Numbered from the stretch's first letter, positions 1-5,721 are shown. The stretch: DNA of 5,819 nucleotides from Opitutia bacterium (GCA_947488485.1 CANKZO010000150.1:1-5819), one strand, 5' to 3'. The notes: generated by a model not told the origin, from the sequence alone. Translations and numbers: made by a program.

Positions 1-377
1 TTCCAGCCTTCGGCCGCCATATGCCAGCCGGAGTCGACGTGCACGAGATACTCCACGCCATCTTTCTCAAAAATCTCCAGGCCATGGCCGCCACCCAGGC
101 CGGCGCTGATCGAGCGGACATAGCGGCCGTCCTTCTCGAAGACGATGAAGTCATTCTTCGGGTGGTCGGTGACGAGATAGATACGGCCGGCCTTATCCTC
201 GGCAAGTGCGTGGGAGTTGACCACTGGGGCGACCGCCGGATCGGCTTGAGCCCACTTCAGGTCTGCCAAATAGCGCAGGCTGCCGTGCCCAAGGGCAGGC
301 CTCCTATCTTCGGCGAATGAGACAAGAGCGAGCAGGCAAGCGAGTAGACGCATAAGGCGAGGGAGTGGCTCGACCAT
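1..377 (-). CDS. Exported NHL / six-bladed beta-propeller-like protein, 5' part only
   Basis: The minus strand is open from ATG at 377 to the left edge, giving 125 codons with no stop, so the C-terminus is missing. The first 22 residues form a signal peptide: a short basic n-region (R7, R10), the hydrophobic stretch LLACLLALVSFA, then the charged EDRR, with probable cleavage after SFA. The mature part holds repeating propeller-like units: HALAEDKAGRIYLVTD followed by DFIVFEKDGRYVRSI (about residues 56-90), then GGGHGLEIFEKDGVEYLVHVD (about 95-115). Alternating H-x-L, G-x-IYLV and F-x-KDG elements are typical of NHL-type blades. Such proteins usually act outside the cytoplasm as binding scaffolds or, less often, lyases; no catalytic function can be assigned here. 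An in-frame ATG at 353 is possible, but it would leave a 14-residue signal peptide, which is short, so 377 is preferred. The gene is divergent from the flavoprotein operon. Confidence 0.7.
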   Translation of the reverse strand, partial: MVEPLPRLMRLLACLLALVSFAEDRRPALGHGSLRYLADLKWAQADPAVAPVVNSHALAEDKAGRIYLVTDHPKNDFIVFEKDGRYVRSISAGLGGGHGLEIFEKDGVEYLVHVDSGWHMAAEGW

Positions 378-400
378 GACCAGACGCCCGCCGCAGGCAA

Positions 401-433
401 GTCCAGGGGACGGCGTCCCACGCCTAGGTGGGG
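401..433. repeat. Overlapping palindromes upstream of the minus-strand gene
   Basis: GGGACG-G-CGTCCC at 407-419 is a perfect 13-nt palindrome with 6-base arms. CCCAC at 417-421 can pair with GTGGG at 428-432 across the loop GCCTAG. The two hairpins share bases 417-419, so in RNA only one could form at a time. They lie 24-56 nt upstream of the chosen ATG of the propeller gene, in its likely leader. They may be an operator or leader structure, or chance in GC-rich sequence. Confidence 0.3.
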
Positions 434-450
434 ATTCGCATCGGGTGGGC

Positions 451-474
451 CGATAAGCCCCATCACACTTATCG
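451..474. promoter_or_regulatory. Inverted repeat CGATAAG-N10-CTTATCG, candidate operator
   Basis: Perfect 7-base arms at 451-457 and 468-474 are separated by 10 nt, so the arm centres are 17 nt apart. That is a normal geometry for a dimeric helix-turn-helix regulator. The repeat ends one base before the candidate -35 element of the flavoprotein operon, an activator-like position. It could also serve the divergent propeller gene. No regulator gene lies in the window, so the binding protein is unknown. Confidence 0.4.
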
Positions 475-475
475 A

Positions 476-505
476 TTAACCCTTCTTCGATTTAGAAGGT
501 ATAAT
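476..505 (+). promoter_or_regulatory. Candidate sigma-70-type promoter of the flavoprotein operon
   Basis: A perfect TATAAT -10 box lies at 500-505. TTAACC at 476-481 matches four of six bases of the TTGACA -35 consensus, with an 18-nt spacer. The segment is clearly more AT-rich than its surroundings. Transcription would begin near 512, giving a leader of about 65-135 nt depending on which start codon is used. The position, in a divergent intergenic region just before a tightly packed operon, supports the call. The -35 is the weaker half. Confidence 0.6.
481..499. promoter_or_regulatory. Inverted repeat CCTTCT-N7-AGAAGG inside the promoter spacer
   Basis: Six-base arms at 481-486 and 494-499 pair exactly around TCGATTT. 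The repeat fills the spacer between the proposed -35 and -10 boxes, where a bound repressor, or a spacer-remodelling regulator, would block or alter RNA polymerase binding. Without a named regulator this stays a positional inference. Confidence 0.4.
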
Positions 506-575
506 CTAGAAAGGCCCGCCGGACAGCCAAGCCATCCCCTGCCACGCAGCTGACAAAACAAATCCCCGATTAACC

Positions 576-2402
576 GTGTTAAACAAGAAGCCCGCCCCTA
601 ACATGGCCACACCCCACCTTTGGGCTACCCCGCCAAACCAGAAGTCTATGCCCTCTTTGCGCCAAAAGATCCCGCTCACCTATATGCTCTTCACCCGAAG
701 AGGACGGATTGGCCGAATGGAGTACCTGCACTGCTTGCTGCTGCTCGCAGGCGCGTTCTACCTTCTAGATCAAGGTCTAGGCCGAATTCTCGGCGACCTA
801 ACGCCGTGGCTGCTCTCCCCTACACTCATCTGGTGCCTAATCGCGACATCGACCAAACGTCTTCACGATGTCGGACGCGGTGGCTGGTGGCTACTCGCCA
901 TCCTCATCCCGGCACTCGGACTCCTCTGGCTCGGTTGGCAACTCTTGGCCAGAAGCGGCCTAGCCGTCGCGAACCCCTACGGAGCGGCGAGAGGTATGTC
1001 CGAGGATTATCTGAAGAATGATCAAGGGCAGCCCGCTGCCGATGGGAGCGGCATCGTCATCAACGAAGTCACCCAGCTCCACCCCGTCGTCGTCGCCAAA
1101 GTGGAGCGCCCGACCACCGTCGAGGCTTTGCGCCAGATACTGAGCACGACGACTGGGCCGGTCTCGGTCGGCGGAGGACGTTTCAGTATGGGAGGCCAGA
1201 CCGCGAGCCCTGGTAGCCTGCACCTAGACCTCCGCGGGCTCAACGCTGTCACCGATTTCTCCCGCGAACAGAAATGGATTCGCGTGCAGGCCGGGACGCG
1301 CTGGTGCGACATCCAACGCCACATCGATCCGCACGGCCTGAGCGTAAAGATCATGCAGACCTACGCTAACTTCACCGTCGGCGGGACCTTAAGCGTCAAT
1401 GCTCACGGTCGTTATATCGGCTTCGGGCCGGCCGTCCTTTCCGTTCGCAACATCGACGTGATGCTGGCGGACGGCAGCGTGCTGCGGGCCAGCCGGACCG
1501 AGAACCCTGACATCTTCTTCGCCGCGATCGGCGGCTACGGCGCGATCGGTATCATCGTCGAAGCCGAACTCGACCTCGCCGACAACACGGCCATCGAATG
1601 CTCCAATCGGAAGCTGGCACGATCCGACTATGCCGCGCACTTCCGGTCCGACATCCGCGACGACCCGCTCACGGTATTGCATAACGGCGACATGTACCCT
1701 CCGGACTACCGCCGGATCAACGCCGTCACCTGGCGGAAGACCGAACGGACGCCGACGACCCCAACCCGACTGATGCCGCTGAATGACGCCTACCCGGTCA
1801 TGCGCTACTTCATCTGGGCCTATACTGAGACTCCAGGCGGCCACTGGCGTCGTGAACACATGTTCGACCCGGTCTTCTTCTCCCGTAACCGCGTATATTG
1901 GCGCAACTACGAGGCCGGTTATGACGTAGCGGAACTGGAACCGAAGTCGCGGCGCGACGATACGTACGCCCTGCAGGAATACTTCATCCCGGTCCGCCAT
2001 TTCGACGCTTACGCCAACACCTTAACGGAGATCCTTAAGCGCCATCACGTCAACATCCTCAATGTCTCGATTCGCCACGCCCTGCCGGACCCCGGCACGC
2101 TGCTGTCTTGGGCCCGCGAAGAGGTCTTCGCCTTCGTCATCTACCACAAGCAAGATACGACCCCGAGCGCCCGTGGCGCCGTCGCCGTCTGGACGCGCGA
2201 GCTGATCGAGGCCGCGATCGCCCTCGGCGGCACGTACTACCTGCCTTACCAGGCTCACGCGACCCCGGCTCAATTCCACCGGGCTTATCCGCGCGCCCGC
2301 GAACTGTTCGCGCTGAAGCGACGCCTCGACCCGGACTACCGCCTGCGGCACGTCCTCTGGAACTCTTATTACTCTCACCCCAATGACCAAACTAGCCTCT
2401 GA
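576..2402 (+). CDS. DUF805 membrane domain fused to a PCMH-type FAD-dependent oxidoreductase
   Basis: Residues 40-136 match DUF805: TRRGRIGRMEY, then KRLHDVGRGGWW, ending in ANPYGA, with about three hydrophobic segments (roughly 50-67, 73-91, 103-124). Residues 170-334 are a FAD_binding_4 (PCMH/GlcD-like) domain: VERPTTVEALRQIL, the FAD loop VGGGRFSMGG (198-207), DLRGLN, TVGGTLSVNAHG (267-278) and IGGYGAIGIIVEAELDL (318-334). The C-terminal substrate-side domain has LQEYFIPV (466-473), GGTYYLPYQ (551-559) and a DPDYRLRHVLW tail, as in aldonolactone oxidases and DprE1-like enzymes. The likely reaction is flavin-dependent oxidation of an alcohol, sugar or lipid-linked group; the substrate is unknown. 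R202 occupies the place of the histidine that binds FAD covalently in many relatives, so FAD is probably non-covalent. The start is uncertain: GTG 576 is outermost, ATG 603, 648 and 684 are in frame, and recognisable homology begins near residue 38, so 648 is attractive. First gene of an operon with the methyltransferase. Confidence 0.85.
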   Translation: MLNKKPAPNMATPHLWATPPNQKSMPSLRQKIPLTYMLFTRRGRIGRMEYLHCLLLLAGAFYLLDQGLGRILGDLTPWLLSPTLIWCLIATSTKRLHDVGRGGWWLLAILIPALGLLWLGWQLLARSGLAVANPYGAARGMSEDYLKNDQGQPAADGSGIVINEVTQLHPVVVAKVERPTTVEALRQILSTTTGPVSVGGGRFSMGGQTASPGSLHLDLRGLNAVTDFSREQKWIRVQAGTRWCDIQRHIDPHGLSVKIMQTYANFTVGGTLSVNAHGRYIGFGPAVLSVRNIDVMLADGSVLRASRTENPDIFFAAIGGYGAIGIIVEAELDLADNTAIECSNRKLARSDYAAHFRSDIRDDPLTVLHNGDMYPPDYRRINAVTWRKTERTPTTPTRLMPLNDAYPVMRYFIWAYTETPGGHWRREHMFDPVFFSRNRVYWRNYEAGYDVAELEPKSRRDDTYALQEYFIPVRHFDAYANTLTEILKRHHVNILNVSIRHALPDPGTLLSWAREEVFAFVIYHKQDTTPSARGAVAVWTRELIEAAIALGGTYYLPYQAHATPAQFHRAYPRARELFALKRRLDPDYRLRHVLWNSYYSHPNDQTSL

Positions 2403-3243
2403 ATTCCACATCGTCTTCGACCGCACTGAGTCGCGCGACGCCTTCTTCCGTTTCCTGCAAGTGGTCTTCCATCTCTATCCGGAGGACAAGTTCCACCACT
2501 TGATCCGCGAAGTCTGCGGCAAACACGACAACGACGAGGCCATCTACCGCGAAGTCCAGCGTCGCCTGCCCGAGATCACGCCGTTCCTCTCCGTGCTGAC
2601 CTACGGACTGCCAGCGCTGCGCACTCAGAAGAAGGAGATGGCACGAGAAACGCTTGAACTCCTCGGCGATCGTAAACCCGTTCGTGGCTACCTCGAGATC
2701 GGCTCCACCGGTCGCTATGTCAGCGAGCTCCGCAAGCACCTGACCTTCGAAGGCCCTATATACCTGATCAACGATATCGCGCCTTCCAATAGCCCAGGCG
2801 ACATCCTGGAGCGCGGGCAGCTTTCCAAGCTCGGTCGATTCATGCCGCTCAACAACTATCAGCCCATCTCCGCCGCAGATATTCCGGACGCCAGCCTCGA
2901 CATGGCGACCATCTATATTGGATTCCACCATTGCCCGCTCCCGCAATTACCGGCGTTTATCGATTCGATTCACCGTACACTTCGCCCCGGCGGTTCGCTC
3001 ATCGTGCGCGACCACGATGTGCGCAGTCCCGAAATGGCTACCTTCGTCTCCCTCGTGCACACGGTCTTCAACCTCGGCCTCGACGCGACCTGGGAAGTCG
3101 ATGCCGGCGACTTCAAGGGCTTCCGCCCGATCAAGGAGTGGGCCGATCTGCTCGCCACGCATGGCTTCACCCAATCGGGTAAGGCACTCTTCCAGCCGAA
3201 CGACCCTTCGGACAACGCCTTGATCCGACTGATCAAGAACTGA
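2383..3243 (+). CDS. Class I SAM-dependent methyltransferase
   Basis: A 286-aa protein, apparently soluble, whose ATG lies inside the last codons of the flavoprotein gene (20-nt overlap). This implies translational coupling and a shared job. Residues 102-286 form a Rossmann methyltransferase fold: motif I YLEIGSTGRY (103-112), an acidic end of the second strand in YLINDIAP (D131), SLDMATIYIGFHHCP (171-185) at the motif IV position, and LRPGGSLIVRDHD (200-212), a classic post-motif strand and turn of the Methyltransf_11 type. Residues 1-100 are an extra helical region with LYPEDKFHHLI, DEAIYREVQRRLP and LTYGLPALRTQKKEMA. It is not part of the core fold and probably shapes the substrate pocket or binds a partner. 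The cofactor site looks intact. The substrate is unknown, and the length and motifs do not suggest a cyclopropane-fatty-acid-synthase-type enzyme. The stop at 3241 lies 4 nt before the next start. Confidence 0.85.
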   Translation: MTKLASEFHIVFDRTESRDAFFRFLQVVFHLYPEDKFHHLIREVCGKHDNDEAIYREVQRRLPEITPFLSVLTYGLPALRTQKKEMARETLELLGDRKPVRGYLEIGSTGRYVSELRKHLTFEGPIYLINDIAPSNSPGDILERGQLSKLGRFMPLNNYQPISAADIPDASLDMATIYIGFHHCPLPQLPAFIDSIHRTLRPGGSLIVRDHDVRSPEMATFVSLVHTVFNLGLDATWEVDAGDFKGFRPIKEWADLLATHGFTQSGKALFQPNDPSDNALIRLIKN

Positions 3244-3247
3244 GCCG

Positions 3248-4336
3248 ATGCGGCGCCTCTATGTCATCTCTTGGAGCTTGGCGCTGATTGCAGCCGCCTG
3301 CTTCTGGTACGTCCGTCCAGCGACGACCTTCCGATCGACCGAACGGGCGCCGGTACCGAAGGATTGGCTGCAGAACGTGGCCAAGCCCCTCACACCGGCC
3401 GAGCATATCCGTACGCCAGACCAGACCTATCTGACCTACCCCGAATGGTTCCTGGTCTTCGGCCCCGCGGAGTATGCAGAATCGATGCGTACTCGCACCG
3501 CCACCCGCTTCCCACTCACCACCCACATCCACCAGGCGTGGGAAAGCTATGCGGCCGTGAGCGACCAGATTGCCGGAACCTACCCGCCCAACGACGAATA
3601 TAACACGATGATTAAGGTCATCAACACCAGCTCGACCTTTGAGTTTGGCATCAAGGCCGCTTACGAGGAAGTCATCGGTCGCATCACGGACGTCGGCCCG
3701 GGTACGATTGCCACCGAGGAAGACCGCTTTGCCGCCCGCTTCGCCCAAGAGTACATCGATGTCATCTACTATGTACCTTGGTATGAATTCGACTTCATCA
3801 AGCAGACAAAAACCCTCTGGTCGGAAGTGCCTTGGTTCGGCGCACATCCCTTGCGCAAGCTCGAGCGCCGCTTCTTCCTGACCTCTGAACTACTGACTAA
3901 AGCCGCCTACGGATGGGCGAACAAGCAGGCCGCGCTCTTCGCTTACGGCAAGCCGCTGATGGTCACCTATGTCGTCCTAGACCGTGCTCCTTCCGGAAAG
4001 ATGGAGGGCGTCACCATCAAGCAGACCTACCCGGACGGCAGCGTCCTGGCCGAATGGCCACGCTACGGCCCCTTCACCCCCCTGGCCATCGAGGCCGCCC
4101 GCCAAAGCATCGCGTTCCGAGAAATCGCCGGTAACCGTACCGCGGTACTCATCAGTGCGGTCGGGCCGGCCGACTGGCAGCCGATGGGCAAGGCCGTGTC
4201 CCTCTTCAGTCAGCCCATCCCGACGAAGCCCGGCCAATGCCGCTGGGCTATCGCGACGCCCGTGGCGAACCTGCACACGACCTTGAAGCGGATGGCTGAC
4301 GACGGTTTGACTGTCGAACACGTCTTCGACTTCTAG
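3248..4336 (+). CDS. Signal-anchored protein of unknown function in the oxidase/methyltransferase operon
   Basis: A 362-aa protein with an N-terminal membrane anchor or uncleaved signal (MRRLY, then hydrophobic residues about 6-22), so the bulk is probably outside the cytoplasm. I do not recognise a named domain. Strong-looking blocks rich in aromatic and charged residues are TYLTYPEWFLVFGPAEYAE (60-78), FPLTTHIHQAWESYAAV (88-104), YYVPWYEFDFIK (174-185), PLRKLERRFFLTSELLTKAAYGW (201-223) and DGSVLAEWPRYGPFTPL (263-279). Their spacing looks like a conserved fold with an acidic-aromatic pocket rather than low-complexity sequence. The gene begins 4 nt after the methyltransferase stop, so it is very likely co-transcribed and functionally linked to the two upstream enzymes. 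A substrate-binding or structural partner at the membrane is possible, as is an uncharacterised enzyme; neither can be shown from sequence. The TAG stop lies in a short hairpin. Confidence 0.8.
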   Translation: MRRLYVISWSLALIAAACFWYVRPATTFRSTERAPVPKDWLQNVAKPLTPAEHIRTPDQTYLTYPEWFLVFGPAEYAESMRTRTATRFPLTTHIHQAWESYAAVSDQIAGTYPPNDEYNTMIKVINTSSTFEFGIKAAYEEVIGRITDVGPGTIATEEDRFAARFAQEYIDVIYYVPWYEFDFIKQTKTLWSEVPWFGAHPLRKLERRFFLTSELLTKAAYGWANKQAALFAYGKPLMVTYVVLDRAPSGKMEGVTIKQTYPDGSVLAEWPRYGPFTPLAIEAARQSIAFREIAGNRTAVLISAVGPADWQPMGKAVSLFSQPIPTKPGQCRWAIATPVANLHTTLKRMADDGLTVEHVFDF

Positions 4337-4339
4337 TCG
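4327..4339. repeat. Short inverted repeat CGACT-TCT-AGTCG over the stop codon, copy 1
   Basis: Five-base arms at 4327-4331 and 4335-4339 enclose three bases and overlap the TAG stop at 4334-4336. A nearly identical element lacking one T (CGACT-CT-AGTCG) occurs at 4403-4414. The two copies bracket the larger hairpin of this intergenic region. They may be processing or structural elements of the mRNA. Confidence 0.35.
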
Positions 4340-4368
4340 CTCCGACGAGGGCCTTACGGGGGTGATTT

Positions 4369-4388
4369 CCGCGAGGTGCCGCTCGCGG
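4369..4388. terminator. GC-rich hairpin in the intergenic region, possible weak or rho-dependent terminator
   Basis: CCGCGAG (4369-4375) pairs with CTCGCGG (4382-4388), a perfect 7-bp stem with a 6-nt loop. After one bulged C the stem can extend by three weaker pairs (4366-4368 with 4390-4392). No U-tract follows (AAGCCTCTTCTG), so it is not a canonical intrinsic terminator. It could slow 3' exonuclease decay or partly separate the upstream operon from the Sel1 gene. Confidence 0.4.
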
Positions 4389-4402
4389 CGAAGCCTCTTC
4401 TG

Positions 4403-4414
4403 CGACTCTAGTCG
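4403..4414. repeat. Short inverted repeat CGACT-CT-AGTCG, copy 2
   Basis: This is the second copy of the element at 4327-4339, one T shorter in the loop, starting 76 nt downstream. The rest of 4337-4462 holds no gene that I can see and no convincing sigma-70 promoter: TTGCCA at 4423 lacks a partner -10 box at the right distance. Confidence 0.3.
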
Positions 4415-4448
4415 AACTCCCCTTGCCATCACCCATCTGGCAGGTTGG

Positions 4449-4464
4449 ATGGGATACCTCCCAT
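4449..4464 (+). promoter_or_regulatory. Inverted repeat ATGGGA-TACC-TCCCAT over the start codon
   Basis: A perfect 6-bp stem with a 4-nt loop pairs 4449-4454 with 4459-4464. The right arm contains the first two bases of the preferred ATG (4463-4465) of the Sel1-repeat gene. In mRNA it would hide the start codon and the only purine-rich stretch upstream (GGATGGGA, 4447-4454). It could limit translation unless melted, or it may indicate that the upstream TTG at 4445 is used instead. Confidence 0.35.
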
Positions 4465-5413
4465 GCGCCGCAACCTCCTCCGGCTTCGCCCTTACGTCAT
4501 CGCCGCCTTCGTCGGTACAATTCTTGTCGTCGACCTCTCCAACCAATGGGAAGTCCCGATCGTCCGGATTCCTGGTGAATTCTACGAGCGCTATGTCGAC
4601 ACGCTCGATCCGCACGCGGAACCCGCAGACCTGCTTAGGCTCGCCGATACTGGCAACGTGCAGGCGCAGTACGTCTACGCCCTCCGCCACACCGCCTGGG
4701 CGCCGGTAGATCTCCAGATCAAGGAGGACCGCGATCTGGCCTTCCATTGGACATCAAAAGCAGCGGAAGGCGGACACTCTCGCGCCATGGCCGTGGTAGC
4801 CTTGTATTATCTGCGAGGCACCGGCACCGCCAAGAATCTCGCAGCAGCCCAGACCTGGGCCGACCGCGCGGTCGCCAAAAGCCAGCCCATGGGCTTCCGA
4901 GTCCTCGGCGACATCTGCAGGGAGGAGGCTAAAGTGATGAAACCTAGCACTGACGACGCGGCGTCCCTGAAAGCCCGCGACAAGCATGAGGCGAAGGTCA
5001 AGCAGGCCTATGAACATTATCAGCGCGGAGCCGACGCTGGGGATCGGGTGTCACTGCGAATGCTGTCCGAAGGCCATGACGCAGGCGTACCGGGCATACC
5101 GCGCAACTACGAGCTCGGTACGGAATTCCTCCGTCGCTCGGCGATGAAGCGTGACCTAACCGCCATCCGGGCGCTCGCCGAACGTCTTGAGGTGGGCGAC
5201 AAGGCGCCGCGGGACCTGTCGCAAGCATACTGTTGGCGACTCGTCCTTACCCAGCTATCTGGAATCGCGAAGGACGCCGAAGAACTTTCTCGCCTGGAAC
5301 ACACCATGCGTCTGCCCGACGTCCAGAGCGGACAGAACGCTGCCGCCAAGATCCTCAAGGAACTTCCCTCCGAAGCGGCCGACGCCCTTTCACGCCTCCA
5401 CACCTCCCGCTGA
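4463..5413 (+). CDS. Membrane-anchored Sel1-like repeat (TPR-family) protein
   Basis: From ATG 4463 the protein has 316 residues: MRRNLLRLR, a hydrophobic anchor (about residues 10-25), then a helical solenoid probably outside the cytoplasm. Degenerate Sel1-like repeats are visible. These are DLLRLADTGNVQAQYVYAL and EDRDLAFHWTSKAAEGGHSRAM (about 56-109), LYYLRGTGTAKNLAAAQTWADRA (about 114-136), HYQRGADAGDRVSLRMLSEG with RNYELGTEFLRRSA (about 185-227), and a last unit near DLSQAYCWRLVLTQL. A charged linker rich in K, D and E (about 152-183) interrupts the array. Sel1 repeats are protein-interaction scaffolds, so an assembly or adaptor role is likely, with the partner unknown. An in-frame TTG at 4445 would add six residues; ATG was chosen because the basic n-region then directly precedes the anchor. 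It lies 126 nt after the upstream operon and 3 nt before the 97-aa gene. Confidence 0.8.
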   Translation: MRRNLLRLRPYVIAAFVGTILVVDLSNQWEVPIVRIPGEFYERYVDTLDPHAEPADLLRLADTGNVQAQYVYALRHTAWAPVDLQIKEDRDLAFHWTSKAAEGGHSRAMAVVALYYLRGTGTAKNLAAAQTWADRAVAKSQPMGFRVLGDICREEAKVMKPSTDDAASLKARDKHEAKVKQAYEHYQRGADAGDRVSLRMLSEGHDAGVPGIPRNYELGTEFLRRSAMKRDLTAIRALAERLEVGDKAPRDLSQAYCWRLVLTQLSGIAKDAEELSRLEHTMRLPDVQSGQNAAAKILKELPSEAADALSRLHTSR

Positions 5414-5416
5414 GCG

Positions 5417-5710
5417 ATGACCCCAGTGCAGCTGAAGGCCTCCGCTCAGGCCGATTCACAGCCACCCCGAGGGCTCTCGCATGAAGCGCAGTCACTATGG
5501 TTCATCAAGAAAGGCGACTGGGAGTCAGCGCACAACATTGCCCAGGATATCGATACGCCCATCGGTTCATGGCTACATGCCCTACTTCACCTCATTGAAG
5601 GCGATCTCGGTAACGCCCGCTATTGGTTCATTGAAGCCGGCCGCCCTGTGAAGAAGCCATCCCAGATCGACGAGCTCTGGGACGAAATCGCCGAAGAGGT
5701 CCTGAACTGA
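5417..5710 (+). CDS. Conserved-looking 97-aa helical protein of unknown function
   Basis: A short protein with no signal peptide or membrane segment, starting 3 nt after the Sel1 gene stop, so co-transcription and probably translational coupling are likely. After a flexible first 20 residues it reads as paired helices: LSHEAQSLWFIKKGDWESAHN (20-40), PIGSWLHALLHLIEGDLGNARYWFIEAG (48-75), then an acidic tail DELWDEIAEEVL. The G-D-W-x-x-AH and EGD-x-x-NA-x-YW patterns resemble the helix-turn-helix units of TPR/Sel1-type solenoids, and I have the impression of a widespread small hypothetical family with this LHA-x-LH-x-x-EGD core. No enzyme motif is visible. The pairing with a Sel1 protein suggests a cytoplasmic partner, but that is inference. 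Confidence 0.75.
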   Translation: MTPVQLKASAQADSQPPRGLSHEAQSLWFIKKGDWESAHNIAQDIDTPIGSWLHALLHLIEGDLGNARYWFIEAGRPVKKPSQIDELWDEIAEEVLN

Positions 5711-5721
5711 GGGGTTGGGTT

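Noticed and set aside
21..320. A 99-codon plus-strand open frame at the left edge
   Set aside because: The minus strand here encodes a signal peptide followed by propeller-like repeats, a far better explanation.
354..575. A minus-strand promoter for the propeller gene (TTGGCT with TAGATT-like boxes near 500-530)
   Set aside because: Both boxes are poor matches and overlap the much better plus-strand promoter, so there is not enough to call it.
1389..2000. A 203-codon open frame on the minus strand inside the flavoprotein gene
   Set aside because: It is antisense to a gene with clear FAD-domain motifs, has no domain pattern of its own, and is expected in GC-rich codon-biased DNA.
3233..3847. 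A 204-codon minus-strand open frame opposite the anchored protein gene
   Set aside because: It is a mirror of the strong plus-strand coding frame, with no recognisable motifs and no promoter.
3977..4747. A 256-codon minus-strand open frame crossing the intergenic gap
   Set aside because: It overlaps the ends of two well-supported plus-strand genes and its translation shows no coherent hydrophobic core or motifs. Its length made it worth a look, but it is probably a shadow.
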